A stretch of DNA of 60,939 nt, from IMG/VR virus record IMGVR_UViG_3300027980_000037, positions 1-60,939 of that record, one strand, 5' to 3'. Origin of the DNA: a virus. This document shows, one piece after another, positions 7,296-15,303 of the stretch. Made by a program: the position numbers and the translations under genes. Under the pieces are notes generated by a model. The model was not told the origin of the DNA, did not search any database, and saw only the letters and a program-made list of their open reading frames with translations. Every line of letters starts with the position of its first letter. The first letter of the stretch is position 1.

Positions 7296-7720
7296 TACGG
7301 CGCTTCCAGTATTGGTTTTCTTGAACTGGCGTATGTTGCTTTGTCGGCAAAATGACGTACAGCATGGTAGGTATACCAAGCACGGAACTTGCTCATTCCG
7401 TTTGCCCGGTTTATTTCACGGAACAGCTTATCTGCTGCTGACTTTGAATCCGGCGGGATCTCGCGCTCACGCATCAACTGGTACAGAGCATCGTGAACCA
7501 GTGAGCCGGTCAGAATGTCGGGAGTGTCTTTGCACGGCCCGCTTGCACCATCCCACGCATAGCCGGCACGAATGCACAGAGTGCCGTTATCATGCAGCTC
7601 GATAAATTCTGTGTTTATATGAGTGTTGGTCAACCCTTCGAGCAACGGGTGCTGAAACAGCACCCATTCCTGTAGCTGGTACTTATACCCGTTCTTGTAC
7701 TTTATTGATATTGGTGTCAC
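7295..7720 (-). CDS. DUF1353-like phage protein
   Basis: Contains AGYAWDGASGP, then SLVHDALYQLMR and a C-terminal Y-x-AVR helix, the signature of the DUF1353 family seen in many dsDNA phages. I choose GTG 7720 because AGGAGAAGGAAC lies directly upstream; an ATG at 7753 is in frame but lacks this site. Molecular role is not known; the family has conserved His/Asp residues that suggest a hydrolase-like fold. Confidence 0.65.
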   Translation of the reverse strand: MTPISIKYKNGYKYQLQEWVLFQHPLLEGLTNTHINTEFIELHDNGTLCIRAGYAWDGASGPCKDTPDILTGSLVHDALYQLMREREIPPDSKSAADKLFREINRANGMSKFRAWYTYHAVRHFADKATYASSRKPILEAP

Positions 7721-8006
7721 GTTCCTTCTCCTGTTTAAATAATTCTTCGTCACCGTCGATTCTCATGAGGTTTATTTCGGGGCAGTAAGGCAAATACTCG
7801 TCTGTTCCTTTTGCTATTTCTGTTGACTTAAAAAGAGGAATCTCTTTCCATAGTATCGGCGGGTCTACTCTCCAAATCTTATCGGCAAGAAGAAACCTAT
7901 CAGGCACATTACCTAGATACTCAATAGCCGTTACACTCTTTCCGTTGTTGCCGCACACTCCATCGTTGATAACAATGCAAAGGCATCCGGGTTCAATCGG
8001 TTTCAT
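7683..8006 (-). CDS. Hypothetical protein, 107 aa
   Basis: Soluble, with a strand-rich N-terminal domain (MKPIEPGCLCIVIND, about residues 1-60) and a charged, helical tail that overlaps the DUF1353-like gene. It resembles short conserved phage proteins that begin MKPI.PG..C. Function unknown. Confidence 0.65.
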   Translation of the reverse strand: MKPIEPGCLCIVINDGVCGNNGKSVTAIEYLGNVPDRFLLADKIWRVDPPILWKEIPLFKSTEIAKGTDEYLPYCPEINLMRIDGDEELFKQEKERDTNINKVQERV

Positions 8007-8298
8007 CTTTATTCACCAAAGTTAACCGGCGTTCAAGCTCTTTTATTTTGTCGCGCTGCCTTGCTGTTTTTTCTTCTAATAGGCGGTTTTTTTCTGACAG
8101 GCTTGTGACATGATCTTCTTCGCCGGTCTTAGGCTCAAACAGATTACGCAATGAATCGTCTTGGATGCACCGCGCACCGGTATTGAAATATCCATAACCA
8201 TCATTCTGTGTATAAAAAGCTGCTTTAAGGCACATTACCTCACCTTTTGTGCGGTAGTCCTGACCCCAATGGGCGCACTGTTTGCATATAGAACTCAT
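7993..8298 (-). CDS. Cysteine-rich protein with C-terminal coiled coil
   Basis: 101 aa. Residues 1-45 hold four cysteines (CKQC near the N-terminus, C near 23 and C near 44), a likely zinc site. Residues 63-95 form a charged heptad-like helix (EKNRLLEEKTARQRDKIKEL). It overlaps both neighbours. A small zinc-binding adaptor is a reasonable guess. Confidence 0.65.
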   Translation of the reverse strand: MSSICKQCAHWGQDYRTKGEVMCLKAAFYTQNDGYGYFNTGARCIQDDSLRNLFEPKTGEEDHVTSLSEKNRLLEEKTARQRDKIKELERRLTLVNKDETD

Positions 8299-9059
8299 TC
8301 CTGCCTCGCTTTCATGTATGGCGTGTAAAAGTGATGTGAGAACTTCTTAGCAGCTTCTTCGCTGTGATCCAGCTCACGCTTGCTGTCGAATCCACAGACC
8401 GCCTTCACAATACTGTCGATAGCTTCTTCTCTTTTATCGGATGGACGCAAAGCCTTGTAATCAAGGTAGTCCTGCTTCCATTCGCTTTCTTCGATGAACC
8501 ACTTCTGGAAATCATCATCTTGGTACAGCATGGCGGCTCGTTTGCTCTTACCACCGCCTTTGTTATCCGGCAGCTGACCTTCTTCTTCCTGCTTGCGAAT
8601 ACGGTCTGCATGGCCTTTGGCGAGCGTCTGATTGATAATCTTGCCGGTATCGTCGTACTCCATAAGGATTAAGCCAAACTGAAAGCCAGGTATCCCAGCT
8701 GAAGATTGGTCGGAGGTCTTCTGTGCCTTCCACCAGCTCATATCGTCATGCCCGAAATGCAGAGCAATTGAAGCGCCTTTAGCTTCCGACCAGTTGCGCC
8801 CCCACAGGAAGCATTCAGTAACGCGCTGCTCCCAGCCATCGTCACCGACAGGGTGAATGACGCACTGGTAGTGTTGACCGGATCGCTTGTTGCTGCGGGT
8901 CATGGTGGTGTCGAAGGCATCCAGCGCCTCACGGCTTTCTAGCAGAACAACAACCTTGAAACCGGCTTTACTGTTTTCTAACCAGCTATCAAGCTCACAG
9001 TCGCCGGCGAAGGCGGTGTAGTCGCTTACTTGCTTCTCGATGTCAGCGGTTTCGTTCAT
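8295..9059 (-). CDS. Hypothetical protein, 254 aa
   Basis: The largest gene in this operon. ATG 9059 follows AAGGATGG inside the end of the upstream gene. It has an alpha/beta N-terminal half (FKVVVLLESREALDAF; RVTECFLWGR) and a highly charged, helical C-terminal half. There are no Walker, HExxH or nuclease motifs. DNA metabolism is suggested only by the context with RusA, HNH and MazG-like genes. Confidence 0.65.
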   Translation of the reverse strand: MNETADIEKQVSDYTAFAGDCELDSWLENSKAGFKVVVLLESREALDAFDTTMTRSNKRSGQHYQCVIHPVGDDGWEQRVTECFLWGRNWSEAKGASIALHFGHDDMSWWKAQKTSDQSSAGIPGFQFGLILMEYDDTGKIINQTLAKGHADRIRKQEEEGQLPDNKGGGKSKRAAMLYQDDDFQKWFIEESEWKQDYLDYKALRPSDKREEAIDSIVKAVCGFDSKRELDHSEEAAKKFSHHFYTPYMKARQE

Positions 9060-9249
9060 CTGCCATCCTTGTTTCAAAATCGTTGTCGAACATTCCGTTA
9101 GCCACCTGTTCTTTGTGACTCAGGATCGCGCCACCAATTGTCGGACAGGCGCATCTTCGGCCCTTATAAACGTAGTGGTTGCAGTCTTCACAGATGGTCA
9201 ACGGTTCGCCGTACTTGGCGACAAGCTCTGGATCTGGTTTAGTCGCCAC
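9043..9249 (-). CDS. Small zinc-binding protein, 68 aa
   Basis: GTG 9249 is preferred because GGAGAAGAAAA precedes it. CEDC and CAC with another Cys/His nearby give a likely one-zinc knuckle. It overlaps genes at both ends, as throughout this operon. Function unknown. Confidence 0.6.
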   Translation of the reverse strand: MATKPDPELVAKYGEPLTICEDCNHYVYKGRRCACPTIGGAILSHKEQVANGMFDNDFETRMADERNR

Positions 9250-9478
9250 TTTTCTTCTCCGGCATAAGTGCTGACACAGCTTCAATCAATCGTTTCGCCG
9301 GAGCTGTCGCGCTGGCTATACATCTTCTGCACGGCTCAACTTTGTGTTTCAGTTCAAGTGTGTTTTGATAATTACTGTTTTCGATTATCGTGAAATTAAG
9401 ATGCGTTCCACACTTATCACAAACGAATTGATGATTAAGGATTTGTATTGGTGTTAAGGTTTTTATTTCATTCGCCAT
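9239..9478 (-). CDS. Small zinc-ribbon protein, 79 aa
   Basis: CDKC (about residues 20-23) and CRRC (about 50-53) are spaced as a zinc ribbon. The C-terminal helix is basic. It overlaps the HTH-like gene upstream by 16 bases. Confidence 0.65.
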   Translation of the reverse strand: MANEIKTLTPIQILNHQFVCDKCGTHLNFTIIENSNYQNTLELKHKVEPCRRCIASATAPAKRLIEAVSALMPEKKSGD

Positions 9479-9792
9479 GTTCTCGCCTTGTGGTTGGTTT
9501 CTTTACAGGGCCGCTCTCCGGTAGAGACTATCTTTCCGTCAGTCGATAAATCGTAGAGCCGCTTTTGCATGGTGTTGCAGCGGTGAACTGACATACCAAA
9601 CTGTTTATTGCATATCTCGACCAGTTCGCCGCAAGTGTGATTGGGTCGACCGCGAATCAGCTCAAGCATGAACTCGCGGTCTTTAGCACGGGTTGTCTTA
9701 TTGGTCTTCGCCTCTGCTTCATGGGAAGTAGGCGGGTCGACCTTCCGTGCTATTGGGTTGTCGAAATCAAGCTGCGTCTGGCGATGTTCCAT
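9463..9792 (-). CDS. Putative winged-helix DNA-binding protein
   Basis: 109 aa. An acidic/basic linker of about 35 residues is followed by a region (residues 36-100) with three predicted helices and a short wing: REFMLELIRGRPNHTCGEL, then HRCNTMQKRLYDLSTDGKI. This layout is common in small phage winged-helix proteins. It may regulate early promoters or aid replication; not demonstrated. Confidence 0.5.
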   Translation of the reverse strand: MEHRQTQLDFDNPIARKVDPPTSHEAEAKTNKTTRAKDREFMLELIRGRPNHTCGELVEICNKQFGMSVHRCNTMQKRLYDLSTDGKIVSTGERPCKETNHKARTWRMK

Positions 9793-9967
9793 CTTCAGCT
9801 TCTTTTTCGAGTTTGGCTTCAGCGATGTGTTTACACTCTTTGCCGCCGCCGAACTGAAAGGCTTTGCAATGGCACTGCCAGTCCGGGCGGTTTTCCATGT
9901 AAGTTACTTCGTAGCCAGCTTTGCTCGGATCGCTTGACGCGATAACTGTTTTGAAAAATCCTGACAT
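9767..9967 (-). CDS. SWIM-like zinc-finger protein, 66 aa
   Basis: The core CHCKAFQFGGGKECKHI has the C-x-C-x(n)-C-x-H arrangement of SWIM zinc fingers, which bind DNA or proteins. ATG 9967 is preceded by AAAGAGGTCAAGAG. The acidic tail ends by overlapping the next gene. The assignment rests on the metal-ligand pattern. Confidence 0.65.
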   Translation of the reverse strand: MSGFFKTVIASSDPSKAGYEVTYMENRPDWQCHCKAFQFGGGKECKHIAEAKLEKEAEDGTSPDAA

Positions 9968-10056
9968 TCTCTTGACCTCTTTGATAAACAAAAATCCTGC
10001 AGTGCAGGTATGTAACCGCGACTGTCGCGGGCTTTTGGTGTGTACTTTCTAACCAT
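9904..10056 (-). CDS. Possible 50-aa basic ORF
   Basis: Begins at an ATG overlapping the upstream stop (TGATG) and reads MVRKYTPKARDSRGYIPALQ before running 64 bases into the SWIM-like gene in another frame. The same 23-base stop/start junction recurs at 10604-10626, where it starts a clear gene, which supports this start. The overlap and short length keep confidence low. Confidence 0.35.
   Translation of the reverse strand: MVRKYTPKARDSRGYIPALQDFCLSKRSRECQDFSKQLSRQAIRAKLATK
9996..10030. promoter_or_regulatory. Two adjacent short hairpins
   Basis: CCTGC-AGT-GCAGG (9996-10008) and CCGCG-ACTGT-CGCGG (10016-10030). As minus-strand RNA the first is followed by ATTTTTG, so it could act as a weak attenuator inside the leftward operon. 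It lies in the only sizeable gap of that operon. Confidence 0.4.
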
Positions 10057-10076
10057 CACTCACACTCCTGTTCTAC
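10054..10076 (-). repeat. 23-bp direct repeat, copy 1
   Basis: This 23-base sequence is identical to 10604-10626. Both copies code for the same C-terminal EQECE, the stop, and a TGATG restart. It looks like a duplicated gene-end/gene-start junction. Confidence 0.8.
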
Positions 10077-10400
10077 CTCTGCGATGCCCATAGCCAGTAC
10101 AGCGTTCATGTATGCGTCGAGTTCTTCTGGTTCGTAGCCTTCACAGTAGTCGCCATATATAGGGTCTATTTCAACGATGTGCTTCTTGTGTAGACTGTGA
10201 TAGCGGCAGAAATAGTCGCATCCCATCTCCCGCAGCTTGTCTTTAATCGCGGCGAGTAATAGAGCGTCATACTCGCTACAGCGGCAACGCCATCTAATTT
10301 CCTGATTAGCTAGACAGTCCAAGTATTCGTTACCCGCAGGACATTCATCGCCTGATTCGTGAGCGCACCACCGCGCTACCTGTTCTCTGTTAGTGGTCAT
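10056..10400 (-). CDS. Cysteine-rich hypothetical protein, 114 aa
   Basis: ATG 10400 overlaps the upstream stop. It has many cysteines (CAHESGDEC, CRC, CDYFC, CEGY), suggesting one or more zinc sites. The C-terminal EVEQECE is shared with the gene ending at 10606. Function unknown. Confidence 0.6.
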   Translation of the reverse strand: MTTNREQVARWCAHESGDECPAGNEYLDCLANQEIRWRCRCSEYDALLLAAIKDKLREMGCDYFCRYHSLHKKHIVEIDPIYGDYCEGYEPEELDAYMNAVLAMGIAEVEQECE

Positions 10401-10606
10401 GGTTGCACTACACATTTACTATCTTCATGAAACGCCTTAACAGCAGCATCAATATCTGCATTTCGCCCTATTGAAAAACGTACACCGTTGAAGTTAAAGG
10501 TGATATAAGCCACATCGAACAATGCTGCTTTATCCTTTGCTTCTGTGACTGCTCTCCTTATATCAGTGCCAGCCATAAACTCTACCTCTATTACCATGTA
10601 TGACAT
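10397..10606 (-). CDS. Hypothetical protein, 69 aa
   Basis: ATG 10606 sits in a TGATG junction with the upstream stop. It is a small alpha/beta protein (AALFDVAYITFNFNGVRFSI) without metal ligands or membrane segment. Confidence 0.6.
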   Translation of the reverse strand: MSYMVIEVEFMAGTDIRRAVTEAKDKAALFDVAYITFNFNGVRFSIGRNADIDAAVKAFHEDSKCVVQP

Positions 10607-10626
10607 CACTCACACTCCTGTTCTAC
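10604..10626 (-). repeat. 23-bp direct repeat, copy 2
   Basis: Identical to 10054-10076, at the junction of two coupled genes. Confidence 0.8.
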
Positions 10627-10923
10627 TTTGGCGAGGGCTTTGCCTATGCGCCTCAGTTCTTGACCTGCCAAAGCCATGTAGTCGGCTTTATTCGTTGAAT
10701 ACCCCTCCACTTGCTCTGCAAGCCACACCCAAGAATCTTCATTCTTTTTCATCGTTGGGTGATCACCCTCTAATGCATCCCGCAGCGCATCCCGCTCTGC
10801 CTGTAGTGCGGCGCGTTCTTTTGCTTCCTCATTCAGCCGGCAGAACGGGCAGTAGTCGTGAATCGTTGAGGCAAAATCGTGTTTCCGGCAATCTGCCCGT
10901 ATCTTTTCCAGTTCATCGCTCAT
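10606..10923 (-). CDS. Small zinc-finger/coiled-coil protein, 105 aa
   Basis: ATG 10923 is preceded by GGAGAGTGG within the end of the upstream gene. Residues 8-30 have C, H, H and CPFC, a likely zinc site, and residues 30-55 are a charged helix (EEAKERAALQAERDALRDAL). The tail VEQECE is duplicated in a neighbour. This architecture is common in early phage operons. Confidence 0.65.
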   Translation of the reverse strand: MSDELEKIRADCRKHDFASTIHDYCPFCRLNEEAKERAALQAERDALRDALEGDHPTMKKNEDSWVWLAEQVEGYSTNKADYMALAGQELRRIGKALAKVEQECE

Positions 10924-10927
10924 AGAA

Positions 10928-11311
10928 CTACCACTCTCCATGCACAACAACCTGACCTACGTTGTAGCGGCGGCTACGGCGAATCATGCTGGCATCAAAT
11001 AACTTGGATTCGTGAAGGTCGGCTTCCCATTCTTCGATGGTGGTGCGGATCTCGGTCAGCAGCACGGCTTTGTCTGTGGCCTCAAGAGCGTCGAAACTGT
11101 CTGCCGCCGCCATGCCATGATGTTCGGCTGCGTATTCCTTCATATCGGCAATCAGGGCGCTTGGTAGGCAGTCTGCATAAGTACCATCGGACACTTCTGC
11201 GATCCATACCGGAACTTCAGGAAAAGACTGTCTGGCGGCTGTCAGGGCCTCCACCGGAGTAGGGTATTCGCCTTGAAAACCGTTGTTCGGGTTGTGGCTA
11301 AAGCTGTACAT
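10928..11311 (-). CDS. First gene of the leftward operon, 127-aa hypothetical
   Basis: ATG 11311 has GGAGACTTTCA upstream; a longer reading from 11368 would run across the operator and promoter. It is soluble and acidic (MYSFSHNPNNGFQGEY...). As promoter-proximal gene of the 4.7-11.3 kb operon it should be the most highly transcribed early leftward product. No function recognised. Confidence 0.7.
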   Translation of the reverse strand: MYSFSHNPNNGFQGEYPTPVEALTAARQSFPEVPVWIAEVSDGTYADCLPSALIADMKEYAAEHHGMAAADSFDALEATDKAVLLTEIRTTIEEWEADLHESKLFDASMIRRSRRYNVGQVVVHGEW

Positions 11312-11339
11312 TGAAAGTCTCCAATAAAAACCTCGATAA

Positions 11340-11390
11340 ATACTGCACCAAATGTGGACACCTTGCAAGTATTTTGATACAAACTATACT
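11340..11390. promoter_or_regulatory. Divergent promoters sharing a palindromic -35 and an operator
   Basis: TTGCAA (11363-11368) is its own reverse complement. Rightward it pairs with TATACT (11385-11390, 16-bp spacer) to drive recT. Leftward it pairs with CAGTAT (11345-11340, 17-bp spacer) to drive the early operon. The operator motif TCCACATTTGG fills the leftward spacer and touches the rightward -35, so one bound protein could switch both directions. Confidence 0.7.
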
Positions 11391-11425
11391 CATTCGCCCA
11401 CTTCCTACTTACCGGAGACTGAAAA

Positions 11426-12439
11426 ATGCCACAGATTTTAACGAACTTACCCGCCTTGTTAGCCGAACAGGGGCTTATTACAAGGTTCGAGAGCTGCACA
11501 ACAGACAAATCTATTCAATTTGCAGCAGAACAACATCACATTTCTCGTATTTTTAAGGAAAACGAGAAACTTGCTGAATGCACACCTGATTCTGTAAAGA
11601 CCGCTCTATTGAATGTAGCGTTCACCGGTCTTTCTTTAGACCCGACGCAGAAACAGGCTTATCTGATTGCATACGGCAAAGAGTGCCAGTTCATGCCTTC
11701 GTATCGCGGTATGTTGCACCTGGTATTTAAAGCCGGAACTATCAAAGATGTGCAGCCGGTACTGGTGTACGAAGGCGACACATTTGAAGTAGCGACCGTC
11801 AACGGCGAGCGCACTGTTAATCATGTCGAAGTAGCGACCGACAGAAGCCCCGCCAAGATCATCGCTTGTTACCTCATTACCAACTTCACCAACGGCGGCA
11901 GACACATACAGGTGAGCCGTAAGAGCGACCTTGAAGCCTTCCAGAAGGCGGCAACACATAAGCCGAATGGACAGCCAAAGAAAGGCACTGCCGGCATGGT
12001 TTGGAAAGGCGCATGGAAGGGTGAAATGTGCATCAAATCCACCATTCGCCGTGCTGAGAAATACTGGCCCAAAGACCCCGAAGGCTTCCTTGCTCACGCT
12101 TCCGCTGTCATGGAAATGTTTGACCCGGCTGATCCGAACTACACCTACGCAGACCCCGAAGATGTAACGCCCGTAGATGAAGAAGGCGAACCGGTACTGC
12201 TGATGTCAGAAGAAGATGTGCTGACCATTCATGCAGCCCTTACAGAAGGTATGGATGGCGTTGAAGGCTTGTCACCGGAAGACGCTTCTACGTGGATCAA
12301 CATGAAGGCGCAGGGTGAGGGCTACAACAGTATCGAACACGCGCCGGCAGAGCGTAAGGACGAGTTCAAGAATGCTCTGCTGGAACGCCTTATGGTGTAC
12401 CGCCAGAAGCATCAGGGCGCGCAAAATGCTAACTCCTGA
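11426..12439 (+). CDS. recT: RecT single-strand annealing recombinase
   Basis: 337 aa, somewhat longer than usual for RecT. The conserved core is visible: SVKTALLNVAFTGLSLDPT, then AYLIAYGKECQFMPSYRGML, and later KSTIRRAEKYWPK. RecT anneals complementary strands on 3' overhangs made by a partner exonuclease; the partner is the next gene, overlapping by 14 bases. GGAGACTGA (11414-11422) is the ribosome site. It is the first gene of the rightward recombination operon. The acidic C-terminal extension may mediate partner contacts. Confidence 0.88.
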   Translation: MPQILTNLPALLAEQGLITRFESCTTDKSIQFAAEQHHISRIFKENEKLAECTPDSVKTALLNVAFTGLSLDPTQKQAYLIAYGKECQFMPSYRGMLHLVFKAGTIKDVQPVLVYEGDTFEVATVNGERTVNHVEVATDRSPAKIIACYLITNFTNGGRHIQVSRKSDLEAFQKAATHKPNGQPKKGTAGMVWKGAWKGEMCIKSTIRRAEKYWPKDPEGFLAHASAVMEMFDPADPNYTYADPEDVTPVDEEGEPVLLMSEEDVLTIHAALTEGMDGVEGLSPEDASTWINMKAQGEGYNSIEHAPAERKDEFKNALLERLMVYRQKHQGAQNANS

Positions 12440-13109
12440 GCAACACGCTGAAGTCAGGCTCGGCATGATAACGAGCAGCCGTATCAATACTATTGTGTAC
12501 GGCGGTTACGCAGCACTTAATACGTTAGCAAACGAGCTGCGCAAAGAACGAGCCGGAAACGTCACGCCGCGACCGCTGGGTGTAACCAGTGGTGTGCCGG
12601 CGCTCGATTGGGGTGTCAATAACGAAGACTTTGCAGCTGCTGAGTTTTGGAACCGCCACCCTGAGTACGTTATGACCGACCCGAAATGGGTTAACTGGCA
12701 CAACAAAACCGAAACGGTTTTTTATCAGAACTGTGGGGCTTCACCAGACAGGGCGCTTGAGTCTATCGGTAAGCGACCAACACCGCTCGAAATCAAATGC
12801 CCGTATGACCCCGACATTCATAAGAAGTACCGCAACAGTATGACAGTGCCGCGTGAGTATCTGCCGCAAGTCTACTGGCAGATCATGGTTATGAATGCAC
12901 CCGGCAGTTGGTTTATCAGCTTTGACCCACGCGAAAACGCACAGAAGTACCGTTATTTTGAAGTGTATGTCATTCGTGACAACACATACGAAAGCATGAT
13001 TTTAAGCAAGGTGACTAAATTTCTTGAAACCTATCTTGCCGGCGAATCATTTGAACCGCAGTCACAAAACGCTGCATCACTGAAAGAAATGTTTGGAGCT
13101 AAAAAATGA
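12426..13109 (+). CDS. YqaJ/lambda-exonuclease-like recombination nuclease
   Basis: 227 aa. PD-(D/E)xK core: E-rich helix FAAAEFWNRHPE, GASPDRAL (about 104-111) and LEIKCP (E122, K124), followed by LPQVYWQIMVMNA. This matches YqaJ-type 5'-3' exonucleases that pair with RecT. ATG 12426 lies inside the end of recT; a longer frame from 12315 is an overlap artefact. It resects dsDNA ends for annealing and genome maturation or repair. Confidence 0.85.
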   Translation: MLTPEQHAEVRLGMITSSRINTIVYGGYAALNTLANELRKERAGNVTPRPLGVTSGVPALDWGVNNEDFAAAEFWNRHPEYVMTDPKWVNWHNKTETVFYQNCGASPDRALESIGKRPTPLEIKCPYDPDIHKKYRNSMTVPREYLPQVYWQIMVMNAPGSWFISFDPRENAQKYRYFEVYVIRDNTYESMILSKVTKFLETYLAGESFEPQSQNAASLKEMFGAKK

Positions 13110-13963
13110 GCGAAGTAGTAGAAGAAGTAAACAAAAATCAGTTGCCGGAAACCGTGTTCTTTTCTTTGGAGCAAGTGCCTAAAGCTCCCGACGCTAAAGA
13201 AAGTGCTGCCGTTCTTATTGAGTCGGTCGCCAACATGAAAGAAGTGACCAACGAAGAAGATGCAGCTATGGTCGGTGAGTTTGTTGCTCAGTGCCGCAAT
13301 CTGGCTAACTCTCTGGATAAGCTGCGGCTCGAAGGAACTTTGCCGGCTCGACAGATACAAGCTGTTGTTAATGGCGAATTCAACGAACTGATTGAACAGG
13401 TTCGTAATGCCGGCGAATACAGCGAAGGTTTGCTGACCCCATACTTGCAGGAAAAAGAACGGAAGCGTCTTGCCGCAGAAACCGCAGCCCGCGAAGAACG
13501 TGAACGAGTCGAGCGCGAAGAAGCTGAAGCACGACAGGCTATTGCTGATGCCGAAGCAGAAGAAGCCGCTGAAGCACAGCGTAAGGCTGACGCTGAAAAT
13601 GCCAGCACCACCGAAGAAACACCGGCAGAAGAACCGGCAGAACCGGAAGGCCCAACCCCCAAAGAGAAGGCAGAAGCAGCCAGAAAGCGGCTGGAAGAAC
13701 TCGGCAACCGTAAGCCGGCAACCACACAGGCTGTAGAAAAAGGTGTTCAGGGAGTCGCTGGCGCTACCGTGAAGGTCAAAGAAAACTGGACGTGGGAAAT
13801 CGACGATATCACCAAAGTGCCGGAAGAATATCTGGTTGACCCTGAGAAGCGCGTACAGAAGTCTGTGCTTACTACGATGGCGAAGGCTCAGAAAGCCAAA
13901 GCAAATGTGCCAGGTATCCGTTTCTTCGATAAAGGCGGCATCAATACGAGAGTTAAAAAATGA
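13106..13963 (+). CDS. Coiled-coil protein of the recombination module, 285 aa
   Basis: ATGA overlap with the exonuclease gene. Residues 1-110 are mixed helical. About 110-160 is a long charged coiled coil (KERKRLAAETAAREERERVE). About 160-200 is a proline/glutamate linker, and the C-terminal 80 residues form a small domain (TVKVKENWTWEIDDI...VPGIRFF). Proteins of this layout often sit beside RecT/YqaJ in phages and are thought to be accessory, but the role is not established. Confidence 0.7.
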   Translation: MSEVVEEVNKNQLPETVFFSLEQVPKAPDAKESAAVLIESVANMKEVTNEEDAAMVGEFVAQCRNLANSLDKLRLEGTLPARQIQAVVNGEFNELIEQVRNAGEYSEGLLTPYLQEKERKRLAAETAAREERERVEREEAEARQAIADAEAEEAAEAQRKADAENASTTEETPAEEPAEPEGPTPKEKAEAARKRLEELGNRKPATTQAVEKGVQGVAGATVKVKENWTWEIDDITKVPEEYLVDPEKRVQKSVLTTMAKAQKAKANVPGIRFFDKGGINTRVKK

Positions 13964-14373
13964 GACTTTCCCAGCTTATAGCGGGAATCTTGTTGGCACT
14001 TGTCGCTCATGCAGAAGAATGGCCGACAGCGGAAACCAGCTCTCGTCTGGTGGAAGCTGCTCGGCTGGTTGAGCAGCGCGGGCATGAAATGTACGGAGTT
14101 GAAGCCCGCACTGTGCTGGTTGAGTACGACGCTTCTATATCCAAAGACTACGGCGGCTTTGCTGACTGTGTTCCGTGGATCATCAGAATCAACCCGTACT
14201 ACGCAGCAATTGACCCGGACTTTTCTGTTGAAGCAACAATCCCGCACGAATACGCGCATCTGATTATGTGTTCTTTGTACGGAACAATGGGCAAAGACCC
14301 ACACAATGAAGAATGGCAAATGATAATGATTGGCTTAGGTGGCAACCCTTACCGCCATCCAAAAAAGAGGTAA
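13960..14373 (+). CDS. SprT-like zinc metalloprotease with signal-like N-terminus
   Basis: 137 aa with HEYAH (HExxH, about residues 91-95) and a distal HNEEWQMIMIGLGGNPYRH, as in SprT/Spartan domains where a third His follows. The first 18 residues (MRLSQLIAGILLALVAHA) look like a cleavable signal peptide. That is odd for this usually DNA-associated family and suggests periplasmic action. It overlaps the upstream gene by ATGA. Confidence 0.65.
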   Translation: MRLSQLIAGILLALVAHAEEWPTAETSSRLVEAARLVEQRGHEMYGVEARTVLVEYDASISKDYGGFADCVPWIIRINPYYAAIDPDFSVEATIPHEYAHLIMCSLYGTMGKDPHNEEWQMIMIGLGGNPYRHPKKR

Positions 14374-14377
14374 AGAT

Positions 14378-14848
14378 ATGAATGTGTTTCAAAAACTGTT
14401 GTTAAAAATGGCTGGTGTGAAGCTCACTTATGAGGTTCGGTCGTTCAAGCCAAACGCACGTAAAAAAACTTCCGGCAAACTTCTTGGTTCGTTTGAAGGC
14501 GACTACGGCGAAGCTGAACGGTTCTTTGTGGGCCGCCGGCTGGCTGCTGGGTGGCGCTTGAATCTGGAAGCTCATGCCGTTCTTAACTCTCGTCAGGAAG
14601 CTATCGGTATCAACGATCCATACGAAGAAACCGAAGAAGAAATCACGCTCACTGGTGATGGCCCTGAGTCTGAAGCAGATTACATCGTAGAGCCGCAAAC
14701 TCCGGCTAAGGTTACTGCTGTTACATGGCAGTCAAACCCCGAATGGGATGAATCTGATCATGAGTGCGACACCATCGGGCCTCTGAAAATCGTGGATGGT
14801 ACACCGTTACCGTCTTGTTCTAAGTGCTGGAAACCCATAGGAGTATAG
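14378..14848 (+). CDS. Hypothetical protein with C-terminal CxxC, 156 aa
   Basis: ATG 14378 follows AGAGGTAAAGAT. The N-terminal 85 residues are basic with a strand-helix pattern. The C-terminal part is acidic, with a possible zinc site formed by HECDTIG and PSCSKCW. It lies between the protease and SSB genes. Function unknown. Confidence 0.65.
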   Translation: MNVFQKLLLKMAGVKLTYEVRSFKPNARKKTSGKLLGSFEGDYGEAERFFVGRRLAAGWRLNLEAHAVLNSRQEAIGINDPYEETEEEITLTGDGPESEADYIVEPQTPAKVTAVTWQSNPEWDESDHECDTIGPLKIVDGTPLPSCSKCWKPIGV

Positions 14849-14850
14849 AT

Positions 14851-15303
14851 ATGGCTGGCGGCGTTAATAAAGTAATTCTTATCGGCAACTTAGGTGCTGA
14901 TCCAGAAGTTCACACATTCGATGATGGCGGCACAGTTGTTAATTTCAATGTTGCTACCAGCGAAAACTGGAAAGATAAAAAGACCGGGGAAAAGGTCGAA
15001 AAAACCGAATGGCATCGCGTCAAAGCATTCGGAAAGCTGGCTGAAATCTGTGCTGCTTATCTGAAGAAAGGCAGCAAGGTGTATGTCGAAGGTAAGAACG
15101 AAACCCGCAAGTACCAGAAAACCATTGAAGGTACTGAGGTTGACTTCTACACCACAGAAATCAATGCCCGTGAAATGCGTATGCTCGATAGCAGGGGCGA
15201 CAATCAGGGTCAGGGTGGCGACTATGCTGCTGCCAAGTCAGGCGATGCAAAGCCGGCGGTGGTAAGAGCAAGCGCTGAAATCGACGATGATATTCCGTTC
15301 TAA
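14851..15303 (+). CDS. ssb: Single-stranded DNA-binding protein
   Basis: 150 aa, typical bacterial/phage SSB. The OB fold covers about residues 1-108 ([61 protein letters not shown]). A short flexible linker leads to the acidic tip DDDIPF, which recruits host replication and repair proteins. Starting at ATG 14851 gives the normal N-terminus. It protects ssDNA during replication and RecT annealing. Confidence 0.95.
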   Translation: MAGGVNKVILIGNLGADPEVHTFDDGGTVVNFNVATSENWKDKKTGEKVEKTEWHRVKAFGKLAEICAAYLKKGSKVYVEGKNETRKYQKTIEGTEVDFYTTEINAREMRMLDSRGDNQGQGGDYAAAKSGDAKPAVVRASAEIDDDIPF

